From positions 1-45,527 of the forward strand of contig JAPPMB010000172.1 of NCBI GenBank assembly GCA_028819255.1: a stretch of DNA of 45,527 nt, read 5' to 3'. Positions within the stretch are counted from its first letter, which is position 1. Every line of letters starts with the position of its first letter. Positions 1-9,481 of the stretch are shown piece by piece. The translations under genes and the position numbers were made by a program. Origin of the DNA: Bryobacterales bacterium. GTDB taxonomy: Bacteria > Acidobacteriota > Terriglobia > Bryobacterales > UBA6623. The notes below the pieces were generated by a model. That model worked only from the letters and a program-made list of their open reading frames with translations, did no database searches and was not told the origin of the DNA.

Positions 1-370
1 AACTCCGGTCCCTCCAGCTAAACTGCAAAGCGTCAATTCTGAGGGGGCGCTAGCCCGGCGGGAGCAGTGGGGGCGACAGCGGCCGCCCGGCCGACCTGTT
101 CACTCCGGTCTCCCTGCCGCGTCCGGCATGCCGCGGACTCGTGTGCCCTAGCGAAGTGCGGGTTCGGGCAACCACGCTCTGGCCGTGTGTCGGGAATCGT
201 CGCGGGCGCAGTCCGGTCTTGCGCAGGATGTCGAATCGGTGCTAGCTTAGGAGATGTTGGTTCAGGGCATGCCCAGCTGAACGGCCTACGATTGCCGAAT
301 GGGATGTCTTGGGGCCGCTTGCGACGGCCAATTCATAGTTCATAGATCAGAGGTTAGGAGGATCCTTACC
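1..370. other. Upstream non-coding stretch with the ribosome binding site of the first receptor
   Basis: I see no gene here. Short open frames exist on + (for example 67-345), but their arginine- and cysteine-rich composition looks like noncoding GC-rich sequence. A strong Shine-Dalgarno, AGGAGG at 356-361, lies nine bases before the ATG at 371 and decides the start of the following receptor gene. No convincing -35/-10 pair was found. Confidence 0.5.
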
Positions 371-3300
371 ATGCAATCTGTTTGTCGTGTGCTCATCGTG
401 CTCCTTGCTGGCGCGATGTGCAGTGGCGCGCTCTTCGGCCAGGCAGCCGACACGGCGCTGATCGTCGGCACGGTCACCGACGCCACAGGCGCGGTCATCC
501 CAGGGACGACCGTCACATTCGCCCATCTCGCGACGGGCACCGAGTACGGGGCCCAGTCCAACGAGACTGGCAGCTTCCGCTCGCCTCCTCTCAGGATCGG
601 CGAGTACATCATCCTTGCCGAGGCCGAGGGGTTCAAGCAGTACTCGGGCAGTGGCGTGTCGCTGTCGATCGGTGATACGCGGCAGCTGGACATCACGCTC
701 GAGATCGGTGCCGTCACCGAGGTCATCGAAGTGGAAGCTGCGGCACCCCTGCTGCAGACCACCGAGGCCTCCGCAGGCACGGTCATTGAGAACCGCCAGA
801 TCGTTGACCTTCCGCTCAACGGTCGGGACTACCTCCAGCTGGCTCTCATCTCGGCCGGCGTCGCGCCCTCGCGCGGGCAGGGCGTCTCGATCGGCGGCCA
901 GCGCGGATCGGAGGTCGGCTTCATGATGGACGGGATGGACAACAACAACCAGTCCATCGCCTCACAGGGCCGGCAGAAGGAGGTCGTCAAGCCGAACGTC
1001 GATGCGATCTCGGAGTTCAAGGTCATCACCAACGGCTTCTCGGCCGAGTACGGACGGTCCTCGGCCGGCATCATTTCGCTCGCCATCAAGTCGGGCACGA
1101 ACGACCTGCACGGAACCGGATTCTACTTCATGCGCGACGAGGTGCTTGACGCCCGCCACTACTTCGCGAATCCCGCGGCAGAAAAGCCGCAGTTCGGCCG
1201 CAAGCAGTACGGCTTTGCCGTGGGCGGGCCCATCAAGCGGAACAAGTCCTTCCTCTTCGGCGACGCCGAGTGGACGGACATCCGGGAAACGGCGACGTAT
1301 GTCGCCGGCGTTCCCACGCCGGCCATGCGCGGCGGGGACTTCAGCGCCTACGACAGGACGATCCACGATCCGTCAACCCTGGCGGACGGCAGTCGCGATC
1401 CGTTCCCGAACAACGTGGTTCCGCAGGACCGCATCGATCCCGTCACCAACGTAATGCGCGGCTGGTGGCCCGACCCGCAGCGCGAAGGACTGACGCGGAA
1501 CTTCACGTTCCAGCCGCCGCGCAACCAGGACTTCCACAAGTGGGACATTCGCTGGGACCACAACCTGACGAATGCGGACAACATCTTCACTCGATGGAGC
1601 AGCCAGCAGCAGGTCGTCAACAACCCGCCCAGGCTTCCCCCGACCGAGTTCGGCTCGCTGACACGCGGCGGGCCGTACGACGTAACGAGCAACAACGCCG
1701 TGGTCGGGTGGAACCGGGTCTGGAGCCCGCTGCTGGTGTCGAACTTCCGCGTCGGATGGAACTACATCGACTCCGACATTGAGACACACCTCGACATCCC
1801 GGACAACGTGAACTCCCTCATCGGCCTCCAGGGCTTCAACCAGCACCTGCGGGGCGTCTCCGAGATGGTGATGAATCCTTGGTATCCAATCGGGACCAAC
1901 ACCTTCCGGCCCAACCTGATCCAGTCCCAGACAAGGCAGTTCTCAGCGGACAACACGCTCACGCAGGGGAACCACGCGATCAAGTTCGGCGCACAGCTGT
2001 TCTTCCTGCAGAGCTTCATCGACAATCCGCAGCGCACGATGGGCACGATCATCTTCGACGGACGCTTCACGGAGGCGTCGCCGACGGCCCGTGGCGGCGG
2101 CTACGCGCTTGGAGACTTCCTCCTGGGCTACCCGCGCGAAATGTTCGGATCGAACACCGTGTACATGAACATGCGCGCCCCGTTCCTGCACTTCTACGTG
2201 CAGGACGACTGGAAGGTCAACGACCGGCTGACGCTCAATCTCGGCGTTCGCTACGAGAACAACGCACCGTGGATCGAGACGCGCGACGGGATCGGCCTGT
2301 TCTCGCGCGGTGGCCACCGCGGATCCCAGGGAATCATCCGGGTCGCCGGCCACGAAGGCAGCTCCCGTGCCGACCGGGCGCTCATCGATCGCGACAACAA
2401 CAACTTCGCGCCTCGCCTCGGCATGGCGTACCGGATCAGCGAGAAGACCGTGGTGAGGGCTGCCTACGGCGTCTTCTACGGCAACATCACCAACACGGGC
2501 GGCGGCGAGTTCATGGAGACGATGCCCCCGTTCCACTTCAAGGCGACCTTGACAACCGGCCGTGCCGATCCGTTCCTTTCCATGCGCGAAGGACTCCCCC
2601 CGGGCACGATCACGGCGTCGAACGCCCGCGGTGTGGAGATGTCGGCCTGGGACGAGGACCCGCCGTGGCCGATGGCGCAGAACTGGAACGTCAACATCCA
2701 GCACACGCTCTTCTCGGATGTGCTGTGGGAGGTCGGCTACTTCGGCAACAAGATGAACCACGTCATGGGCCGCTGGGACGAGAGCGCCCCGCGCCCCGGA
2801 GAGTCGGTCTACGATCCGGTCCTTGACCGGACCTTCGGCCCCAATTCCTCGCCGAACGAGCGCCGCCCCTGGAAGCGGACTTTCGTGCCATGGGCGACAC
2901 GCGGCAATGTCGAGTTCCCCGGCAATCCGTATTCCGGTCCTTTCTTCGACGGCTGCCTGTGCTTCATCACTCTGGGACGGCAGAACACCCACTCGAACCG
3001 GTGGAACACCGTGTACCACGGATTCCACACGAAGCTCGAGAAGCGTTATTCCCAAGGCGTGACCTACATCGTCTCGTACCAGTGGTCGCACGCCATCGGC
3101 GACATTCGCGCGATTCCCGGATCCGGCGGTTCGCCCGGCGAGAGCGCCCGGCTGGTGCTCGACGTGCTGGACCTTTCGCGCGAGCGCGGCAACAATCCGA
3201 CCGACCAGCGCCATCGCTTCGTGGGCAGCTTCGTCTACGAGCTCCCGTGGGGCCGCGGCAAGAGGTTCGGCAGCGGATGGGGCGCCCTGACCGACGCACT

Positions 3301-3742
3301 TCTCGGAGGCTGGTCGGCGGGCACGATCCTGACGCTGTCGAGCGGCACTCCCGCGACGCCCAGCGTCCGCGGCAATCCTGCGAACATCGGCGGCGGGGAC
3401 CGGCCGGACTACGTGTCCGGGCAGGACGTGAAGACCGCCAATCAGGATCCCTCCGGCTGGTGGAACTCCGGCGCCTTCACGCCGAACGAGATCCACACGT
3501 TCGGCAACGTCGGCAAGGGCATCCTCAACGGCCCGGGCCGCGCGCAATGGGACTTGTCGGCGTACAAGCAGTTCCGGTTCACCGAGAAGTACACGGCACA
3601 GTTCCGCCTCGAGGCCTTCAACGTCACGAATACGCCGCAGTTCAACTTCCCGAACGTCCAGGTCGGCAACCGCAACTTCGGCATCATTTCCGGTGCGGGC
3701 CGGCCCCGCAACCTCCAGATTGGCCTGAAGTTCATCTTCTAG
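371..3742 (+). CDS. TonB-dependent receptor, Oar-like, with carboxypeptidase-regulatory-like domain
   Basis: Outer-membrane receptor expected to import a ligand using TonB/ExbBD energy. I chose ATG 371 over the upstream in-frame start at 299 because AGGAGG precedes it and a clear signal peptide follows (about 28 residues, hydrophobic LIVLLAGAM core, ending near FGQA). Domains: a carboxypeptidase-regulatory-like beta fold at about residues 33-112 (GTVTDATGAVIPG, then an NETGSFRSP-type turn); a plug at about 120-240 (DLPLNGRDYLQL, MMDGMDNNN, EFKVITNGFSAEYGR, SGTNDLHG); and a long barrel to the C-terminal aromatic NLQIGLKFIF. At 1123 aa it has the usual length for this acidobacterial family. The ligand cannot be read from the sequence. 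A terminator follows directly, so it is probably monocistronic. Confidence 0.93.
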   Translation: MQSVCRVLIVLLAGAMCSGALFGQAADTALIVGTVTDATGAVIPGTTVTFAHLATGTEYGAQSNETGSFRSPPLRIGEYIILAEAEGFKQYSGSGVSLSIGDTRQLDITLEIGAVTEVIEVEAAAPLLQTTEASAGTVIENRQIVDLPLNGRDYLQLALISAGVAPSRGQGVSIGGQRGSEVGFMMDGMDNNNQSIASQGRQKEVVKPNVDAISEFKVITNGFSAEYGRSSAGIISLAIKSGTNDLHGTGFYFMRDEVLDARHYFANPAAEKPQFGRKQYGFAVGGPIKRNKSFLFGDAEWTDIRETATYVAGVPTPAMRGGDFSAYDRTIHDPSTLADGSRDPFPNNVVPQDRIDPVTNVMRGWWPDPQREGLTRNFTFQPPRNQDFHKWDIRWDHNLTNADNIFTRWSSQQQVVNNPPRLPPTEFGSLTRGGPYDVTSNNAVVGWNRVWSPLLVSNFRVGWNYIDSDIETHLDIPDNVNSLIGLQGFNQHLRGVSEMVMNPWYPIGTNTFRPNLIQSQTRQFSADNTLTQGNHAIKFGAQLFFLQSFIDNPQRTMGTIIFDGRFTEASPTARGGGYALGDFLLGYPREMFGSNTVYMNMRAPFLHFYVQDDWKVNDRLTLNLGVRYENNAPWIETRDGIGLFSRGGHRGSQGIIRVAGHEGSSRADRALIDRDNNNFAPRLGMAYRISEKTVVRAAYGVFYGNITNTGGGEFMETMPPFHFKATLTTGRADPFLSMREGLPPGTITASNARGVEMSAWDEDPPWPMAQNWNVNIQHTLFSDVLWEVGYFGNKMNHVMGRWDESAPRPGESVYDPVLDRTFGPNSSPNERRPWKRTFVPWATRGNVEFPGNPYSGPFFDGCLCFITLGRQNTHSNRWNTVYHGFHTKLEKRYSQGVTYIVSYQWSHAIGDIRAIPGSGGSPGESARLVLDVLDLSRERGNNPTDQRHRFVGSFVYELPWGRGKRFGSGWGALTDALLGGWSAGTILTLSSGTPATPSVRGNPANIGGGDRPDYVSGQDVKTANQDPSGWWNSGAFTPNEIHTFGNVGKGILNGPGRAQWDLSAYKQFRFTEKYTAQFRLEAFNVTNTPQFNFPNVQVGNRNFGIISGAGRPRNLQIGLKFIF

Positions 3743-3764
3743 CCTGCTTACGGCCACACACGCC

Positions 3765-3802
3765 AGCCCGGTTCCGCGACCGCGGGACCGGGCTTTCTCT
3801 TT
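3765..3802 (+). terminator. Rho-independent terminator after the first receptor
   Basis: A 13-bp stem with one G-U pair is formed by AGCCCGGTTCCGC (3765-3777) and GCGGGACCGGGCT (3782-3794) around the loop GACC. The T-rich tail TTCTCTTT follows. It lies 22 bases after the receptor stop codon and is the best intrinsic terminator in the window. Confidence 0.85.
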
Positions 3803-4143
3803 GCTGCCACACCCAGCCAGCCGCCGGCCCCCCGCCGGTCCTTGGGGCCGTTTTGAGAGCAGAAACCCAGGGGCGGCGGGTCCGGAATCCCCGCCATCCA
3901 TGAGCCGAACCTCGAGCCGGACGGCGGGCTCGACCGAGGCCAGCGAACCAGTCCCGCCCCGCCCGCCTCAACGGCTCCGCCCGCGCAGTGCCCGGGACGG
4001 GGACGCGGATTTGCGTCGGCATGTTCCGGGGCCGATCCTGAAGAGTGTTGCCGCAGGGAGCCCGATTGGTAGACACTAGGGACGAGGCAGGCGACAGGCA
4101 GTCCCGACGAACATTGAGCATTCGGGCGTTGCGCGATGAGGTT
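3803..4143. other. Intergenic stretch between the first and second receptor genes
   Basis: No gene recognised. The frame of the second receptor stays open back to a GTG at 4045, but that extension (about 33 residues) has no family similarity and would bury the signal peptide. I treat it as leader DNA. No clear promoter was seen. Confidence 0.4.
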
Positions 4144-7100
4144 GTGATTTCTCATTGGCGAATCTTCTCCGCTGGCCTGTTCCTTGCTGTGACCACGGCG
4201 TCGCCCGCGGGACAGGCCGAGCGGTGGGCGTCGGTCGGGGGTGTCGTCCGCCTCGCTTCGGGCTCACCCGCGGTCGGTGTCACCGTGACGCTCACGGAGA
4301 CCACCGCGGGACCGGCCGTCACGGTGCGGTCCGACCGCTTCGGATCCTACGCCGCTTCTCCGGTTCGGCCCGGGACCTACTCGATCCAGGTGGATGCCGC
4401 GGGATTCGAACCCTTTCTCCGAGCCGGCATCGCCGTTGCCGCCGGGCAGATCATCCGTCAGGATGTCGCGCTGCGAGCGCTGCCCGGAGACCGGCTGCGG
4501 GCGCCACCGGAGGCAGGTTCGCCTGCACGATGCGTTGACGGAATCGTCGGAGCGGGCAGCACAGGAGCCGAACGCGGCGCGACCTCATCGGCCCTGACGG
4601 CCATTGCGCCACGGAAGGCTTCCGAAGCTTCTCCGGAGCCTGTCGGGGAGGTGCTCCCCGTCAAGGGTCTCGACCGCCCGGCAAGGGCTGGCCGTCAGGG
4701 GTTTCACGCCTCCCCTGCCAAGCGGGCCACGAACGAGTTTCACGGCGCGCTCTACCACTCCCTCGAGAATGACCTTTTCAATGCCCGCGGTTTCTTCGGC
4801 CGGAAGGGCAAGTCACGGAGGAACAATCTCGGAGCATTCGTCGGCGGGCCGATCATCAAGGACAAGACCTTCTTCTCCTACCACTACGACCGGCTGTCGG
4901 TGCGTTCCGGACCACAGTCGGGGTTCGGAAACTCGGTCCCGCCGGACGCGTTCAGGCGAGGCGATTTCGGATCGCTGGTGACGCCCGGCGTCATTGCAGC
5001 CGATGCTCTCGGCCGGCCGATCCTCAAGGGCCAGATCTTCGATCCGGCCTCCGGGCGGCTGGTGCGCGGCGTTCCGGTGCGAGACCCGCTGCCGAACAAC
5101 GTGGTCCCCGCGTCCCATCCGTCTCGCAGCCGGGTCGCCTCGCGGGTGCTCCCCTTCGTGGTCCGGCCGCAGCGAGCAGGAGTCGAGTTCAATGTCCAGG
5201 GCCGTCCCGCCGGAGCCCAGGTCTGGAGTCTCGACGCGCCGAGCCATCACCTTCGTCTCGACCACTCGTTCACGTCCGTTTTCCGCGCCGGCCTCGAGTT
5301 CAGCAGGACCAGCCATCCGGCCGTGCGGAAGTGCGGGGGCGTCGACGGATGCCGCATCACCCATGACCCGGTCGGACGCCCTCACATGAACGCCGACTAC
5401 TACGGGGCGGGGATCTACGAGGACATCACCACGCATCACGTCCGGCAGTCGTTCGACTGGATCGCGACACCCAACCTGTTGAACCGGACCACGATCGGCT
5501 ACGACGAGTTCCACGTCGTCGGCCACTCGCTCTCGGCCGGCGCGGAGTGGCAGGAGCGGCTGTGGGGCAGTGCCGGAAACGGGCTGCTCGCCACGGACGC
5601 CGGCCCGCCGGCATTGGGCTTCATTGGCAACACCCGGTACTCGTCCATGGGAAACGAACTCGGCCGGAACGGGTTTCTGGCAAACCACCTGTACAGCATC
5701 TCGGACGGCCTGACCTGGATCCGCCGCCGGCACACGGTCAGGATCGGCGGCGAGTTCCGGTATCACGAGTATCCTTTCCGCGGCTGGGCCAGCAACGTGG
5801 CCGGAAGCTTCAACTTCCACCGGGGCCATACCGCCGGCTTTGACGCGGCCGGCAACAACCTGCCGTTCACGGGCGACCCGTTCGCCTCCTTCCTTCTGGG
5901 CCAGGTCCATTCCACGCACTTCCAGATCCCGGACAGTCCCACAATCAGCGAACGCTTCGTCTCGTGGAGCGTCGTGGACGAGATCAGGATCACACCGGAT
6001 CTCACCGTCACCGTCGGCCTGCGGTTCGACTACCAGTCTGCGATCCGGGAGCGCGACGACAACATGTCGACCTTCGATCCCGGCGTGCCGAACCCGGGCG
6101 CCGGCGGCCGCCTCGGCGCAATGATCTTTGCCGGCGCCGGGCCGGGCCGGACGGGGGCAAGAACCCTCGAGTCGCCCCCCGTCGATGCATTCGGGCCTCG
6201 CATCGGGATCGCTTACCGGGTGGGCGACCGCAACGTGGTGCGCGCCGCATACGGGATCTACTACTCTCAGGTTCCGCACGCACAGTTCGATTCCGTCAAC
6301 ACGCTGGGGTTTCGGTTCCATCCGACTGCGAACGACCTGAGCAACGGCCGTCGGCCCGCCTACTTTCTTGACGACGGGTTCCCGCAGTCCAACATCGTGC
6401 TGCCGCCCTCCATCGACCCCTCCATCGGCAACAACACCTCCCCTGTCGCGGTCACCCGGGACCGCGCGACCCTTCCGCGGGTCCAGCAGTGGTCGCTCAC
6501 CGTGCAGCGGCAGGTTACCCGCACGACTGCGGTCGACCTCTCGTACGAGGGAAACCGGGGCAGTCGCCTGATCGCGGACCGCAGGGTGCTCGGCCCTGCG
6601 GCGAACGCGAATGCCAGCGAGATCCTTGACCTCGGCCCCAGCCTGCTTGCCTCGAAGGCCGGCCCCGAGGCGGCCTCGGCCGGCGTCAGCATGCCGTACC
6701 GCGGCTTCGCCCGCTCGGTGGCCCAGTCCCTCCGTCCGTTTCCCCACATGCTCAACATCGGGTACATGAACGTGCCCGCGGGCAACAGCTTCTACCACGC
6801 CTTCCGGTCCAAGGTGGAGAAGCGGTTCTCCGACGGCGCGCATTTCCAGGCGAGCTACGCGTGGTCGAAGCTCACGGGAATGGGCGCCGGCAACGTTCTT
6901 CGGTTTTCGGACGGACTGGGGCGTGGCCCGCAGAACCCGACGGACACGCACTCGCTTGAGCGCGGACTGGGCGCAGAAGACGTGCCGCATCGGGTTCTAG
7001 CCGCCTTCTCGCACGAGCTTCCGTTCTTCCGGGACAGGAAATCCGGTCTGGCGACGAAGGTTCTGGGCGGCTGGGCGCTTTCCGGCGTGTTCAGGCTGGA

Positions 7101-7530
7101 GGCGGGCTCCCCCATCAACGTAGCCATGGCCAACGACCTGGAACCGTTCCTGTTCAACGGACAGAAGCGGCCGGACATTCTCAGCAACCGCGTGCGCATC
7201 AGGCGCCGCAAGGGGTTCGATGCGCTGACCGACGCCATTCTCGACCGGACGGCGTTTGCCGACCCGGGCCCGCTGCGGTTCGGAAGCGCGTCGCGGACGA
7301 TGGACTTCGTGAGGGGCTTCACGCATCTGGCCGAAGACCTCAGCCTGTTCAAGGACACCTGGATCGGCCACAAGCTAAAGGTGCGATTCCAGACGCAGGT
7401 GGCAAACGCGTTCAACCGGGTCGTGTTCTGCGATCCGAACCGCAACTGGAGCGCGGCCTCGTTCGGCAGGGTGTTTTCGCAGTGCAACACGCCCCGGTCA
7501 GTGAGGTTCGGACTGAGGCTGGACTTTTAG
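4144..7530 (+). CDS. TonB-dependent receptor-like protein lacking a recognisable plug
   Basis: About 1128 aa from the GTG at 4144. This start puts a signal peptide first (RIFSAGLFLAVTTASPAGQA), but its Shine-Dalgarno is weak and badly spaced, so the start is uncertain; GTG 4045 is the alternative. Residues about 27-110 form the carboxypeptidase-regulatory-like fold. From about residue 193 on, the sequence aligns well with the third receptor (13730-17311), including two shared cysteine pairs: C397/C403 and C1096/C1114 here, C463/C469 and C1161/C1179 there. Residues about 115-192 are unlike any plug. The TonB-box, DLP and DGxxF-type segments and the EFKVI..SAEYG segment are missing, and the segment is about 60 residues shorter than in the paralogue. 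It may be a deletion derivative that kept its frame or a domain replacement. A DNA-level loss of function is likely but not proven. Confidence 0.75.
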   Translation: MISHWRIFSAGLFLAVTTASPAGQAERWASVGGVVRLASGSPAVGVTVTLTETTAGPAVTVRSDRFGSYAASPVRPGTYSIQVDAAGFEPFLRAGIAVAAGQIIRQDVALRALPGDRLRAPPEAGSPARCVDGIVGAGSTGAERGATSSALTAIAPRKASEASPEPVGEVLPVKGLDRPARAGRQGFHASPAKRATNEFHGALYHSLENDLFNARGFFGRKGKSRRNNLGAFVGGPIIKDKTFFSYHYDRLSVRSGPQSGFGNSVPPDAFRRGDFGSLVTPGVIAADALGRPILKGQIFDPASGRLVRGVPVRDPLPNNVVPASHPSRSRVASRVLPFVVRPQRAGVEFNVQGRPAGAQVWSLDAPSHHLRLDHSFTSVFRAGLEFSRTSHPAVRKCGGVDGCRITHDPVGRPHMNADYYGAGIYEDITTHHVRQSFDWIATPNLLNRTTIGYDEFHVVGHSLSAGAEWQERLWGSAGNGLLATDAGPPALGFIGNTRYSSMGNELGRNGFLANHLYSISDGLTWIRRRHTVRIGGEFRYHEYPFRGWASNVAGSFNFHRGHTAGFDAAGNNLPFTGDPFASFLLGQVHSTHFQIPDSPTISERFVSWSVVDEIRITPDLTVTVGLRFDYQSAIRERDDNMSTFDPGVPNPGAGGRLGAMIFAGAGPGRTGARTLESPPVDAFGPRIGIAYRVGDRNVVRAAYGIYYSQVPHAQFDSVNTLGFRFHPTANDLSNGRRPAYFLDDGFPQSNIVLPPSIDPSIGNNTSPVAVTRDRATLPRVQQWSLTVQRQVTRTTAVDLSYEGNRGSRLIADRRVLGPAANANASEILDLGPSLLASKAGPEAASAGVSMPYRGFARSVAQSLRPFPHMLNIGYMNVPAGNSFYHAFRSKVEKRFSDGAHFQASYAWSKLTGMGAGNVLRFSDGLGRGPQNPTDTHSLERGLGAEDVPHRVLAAFSHELPFFRDRKSGLATKVLGGWALSGVFRLEAGSPINVAMANDLEPFLFNGQKRPDILSNRVRIRRRKGFDALTDAILDRTAFADPGPLRFGSASRTMDFVRGFTHLAEDLSLFKDTWIGHKLKVRFQTQVANAFNRVVFCDPNRNWSAASFGRVFSQCNTPRSVRFGLRLDF

Positions 7531-7740
7531 CCGGATCCGGCCATGCGCCCCAGGCGAGCCGCCCGCGCACGCACGCCACTCGCGGTTGAACGCGTGACAC
7601 CTCCGGATGTGGTCCCCGAGGGTGGCGGAGCGACCGGAGCGGGATGTCGAGCGGGAGCCTCTCCTTCAGATCACCGCGACTCGGCTGCAACGCGCGACGG
7701 ATTCCGGAGTCCGCTGGCCCGGGAAGGACCCCGGACGGGC

Positions 7741-9462
7741 TCAACGACCTGTCCGCTCCCGCACCTCCAGTATCTGGTTCGCGGGAACGTTCTCGAGCAG
7801 CTGAACGGACCCGCTCGGCCACTCGATCTCAATCAGCGACGCCTCCTCCGCCGTGCCCAGGCCAAAATGCAGGCGCCGGTCTCCGGACGAAAGGTAGCTG
7901 CCCGCGGTCGACACAGTCAGGTGCTGCTCGCGACCGCCGTCAACCCTAACTCGGACGCGGGCGCCGATGGCGTCGCGACTGCTCTCTGAGCCCGTCAGAT
8001 CCAAGGCGAGCCAGTTGCTGTCGTTGCCCCCGTTACGCAGCAGGAACGGCCGCTGGTCCCGGCAGTTCACTGCGATGTCCAGGAAGCCGTCGTTGTCCAG
8101 GTCGGCGACCGCAGACCCGCGGGCTGAGCGGCGCACCTGGAACGCTGCTCCGCTGCGATCCGAGACATCCTCGAAGGCACCGCCCGTGTTCCTCATCAGC
8201 ACGAGGGGCTCCTCGTAGGTCAGATCCGGCTGGGTGAGCTCGATGTTGTCCATCACGTGTCCCTGCGCCACGAAGATGTCTTTCATCCCGTCGTTGTCGT
8301 AGTCGAGAAACTTGGCGCCCCATCCCGAGTGCATCGAGGTGATCCCGCTGACGCCGGTCGGACCCGAGACGTACTCGAACAGATCGCCGTCGTTCCGGAA
8401 GAGCGCGTAGCGCTGGTGCGCCAGCGCGTTGATGAACACGTCGGGGTTGCCGTCGTTGTCGTAGTCCGCGAAGTCCGCGCCCATTCCAGCGAATGTCCGG
8501 CCGTTCTCGTCATACGCCATGCCCGACAGCAGGGCGATTTCCTCGAATCCCCTGCCGTCCATATTGCGGAACAGCTGCTGTGGAAAGGAGTCGTTCGCGA
8601 CAAGCACGTCGATCCACCCGTCGCGGTCGTAGTCGTTGAATGCGACGCCCAGCCCCTTACCGGGCGCCGCAGAGAGCCCGGACTCCTCGCTGGCGTCGCC
8701 GAACGTTCCGTTGCCGTTGTTGCGGTAGAGAAGGTGCGAGATCGGGGCAAAGTGCTTGGGGTGACAGTACGAGCGATGCCCGGGCTTGCGCTCGCCGCAC
8801 CAGGGATTCTCCGCAAACGACCACTCGACGTAGCGGGACACGAAGAGGTCGAGGTGACCGTCCCGGTCGTAGTCGAGGAACCCGGCTCCCGCCGACCACC
8901 CTCCGCCCGCCACTCCCGCCGCCTCGGACACGTCCTCGAAGGTCCCGTCCCCGAGGTTCCGGTACAGAATGTTCCGGCCGAAATTCGCCAGGAACAGGTC
9001 GGTGTGCCCGTCGTTGTCATAGTCGGCAGCAGCCACGCCCTGGCCGAAGTGGTCGCCCCTGACGCCTGCCAGCTCGGTGACATCCGTGAACCTCCAGCCG
9101 CCCTCGTTCCTGTAGAGGCGGTTCCAGAATCTCGGATCGGACTTGTCGGGCATCGCGCCGGGCGGCATGGGATCCCCGAGTTCGGCTCCGTTCACGAAGT
9201 ACAGGTCGAGGAGCCCGTCCCCGTTGTAGTCGAAGGCCGCGACGCCTCCCACCATCGACTCCAAGAGATACTTCTGGGAGGTTCCGGAGGAGGCGTTGCG
9301 GAACTCCACGCCCGAGGTCTCCGTCACGTCCGTGAACACGGGCAGCAGCGGACCCGGCCCCTGGGCCACCACCCGGGCGCACAGCGCCAGCCAGAGGACG
9401 AGCTGGCCGGCGCGGGACGTGCCGGCCAGCCCGGCGGTCGATCCTGCTGCGCTCTCGCCCAT
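7741..9462 (-). CDS. Secreted FG-GAP/VCBS repeat protein with ASPIC/UnbV C-terminal domain (CRTAC1-like)
   Basis: Exported protein of 573 aa. The start at 9462 gives a signal peptide (hydrophobic LVLWLALCARVVAQG) and lies 19 bases after the leuS stop; the longer frame to 9657 would run into leuS. The body is a series of FG-GAP-like calcium-binding loops of the form D-x-D-x-D-G (DYNGDGLLDLYF, DYDNDGHTDLFL, DYDRDGHLDLFV, DYDRDGWIDVLV, DYDNDGNPDVFI, DYDNDGMKDIFV, DLDNDGFLDIAV), which predicts a beta-propeller. The C-terminus is an ASPIC/UnbV domain (SSRDAIGARVRVRV, SGDRRLHFGLG, EIEWPSGS). The precise role is unknown; such proteins are abundant in Acidobacteriota and are often found near TonB receptors. 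It is probably co-transcribed with leuS. Confidence 0.9.
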   Translation of the reverse strand: MGESAAGSTAGLAGTSRAGQLVLWLALCARVVAQGPGPLLPVFTDVTETSGVEFRNASSGTSQKYLLESMVGGVAAFDYNGDGLLDLYFVNGAELGDPMPPGAMPDKSDPRFWNRLYRNEGGWRFTDVTELAGVRGDHFGQGVAAADYDNDGHTDLFLANFGRNILYRNLGDGTFEDVSEAAGVAGGGWSAGAGFLDYDRDGHLDLFVSRYVEWSFAENPWCGERKPGHRSYCHPKHFAPISHLLYRNNGNGTFGDASEESGLSAAPGKGLGVAFNDYDRDGWIDVLVANDSFPQQLFRNMDGRGFEEIALLSGMAYDENGRTFAGMGADFADYDNDGNPDVFINALAHQRYALFRNDGDLFEYVSGPTGVSGITSMHSGWGAKFLDYDNDGMKDIFVAQGHVMDNIELTQPDLTYEEPLVLMRNTGGAFEDVSDRSGAAFQVRRSARGSAVADLDNDGFLDIAVNCRDQRPFLLRNGGNDSNWLALDLTGSESSRDAIGARVRVRVDGGREQHLTVSTAGSYLSSGDRRLHFGLGTAEEASLIEIEWPSGSVQLLENVPANQILEVRERTGR

Positions 9463-9481
9463 CGGCTTCGAAGTGCCGACG

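Noticed and set aside
1943..3901. 652-codon open frame on - opposite the first receptor
   Set aside because: Antisense shadow of a high-GC gene; charged, low-complexity composition and no motifs. The + strand frame has clear family sequence.
4398..4414. GGGATTCGAACCC, which on - reads like a tRNA T-arm (GGGTTCGAATCCC)
   Set aside because: It lies inside the conserved AAGFEPF segment of the receptor and the surrounding bases do not fold into a tRNA (no matching acceptor, D or anticodon arm).
4813..6990. 725-codon open frame on - opposite the second receptor
   Set aside because: Same reason: antisense shadow with valine/arginine/aspartate bias and no domain.
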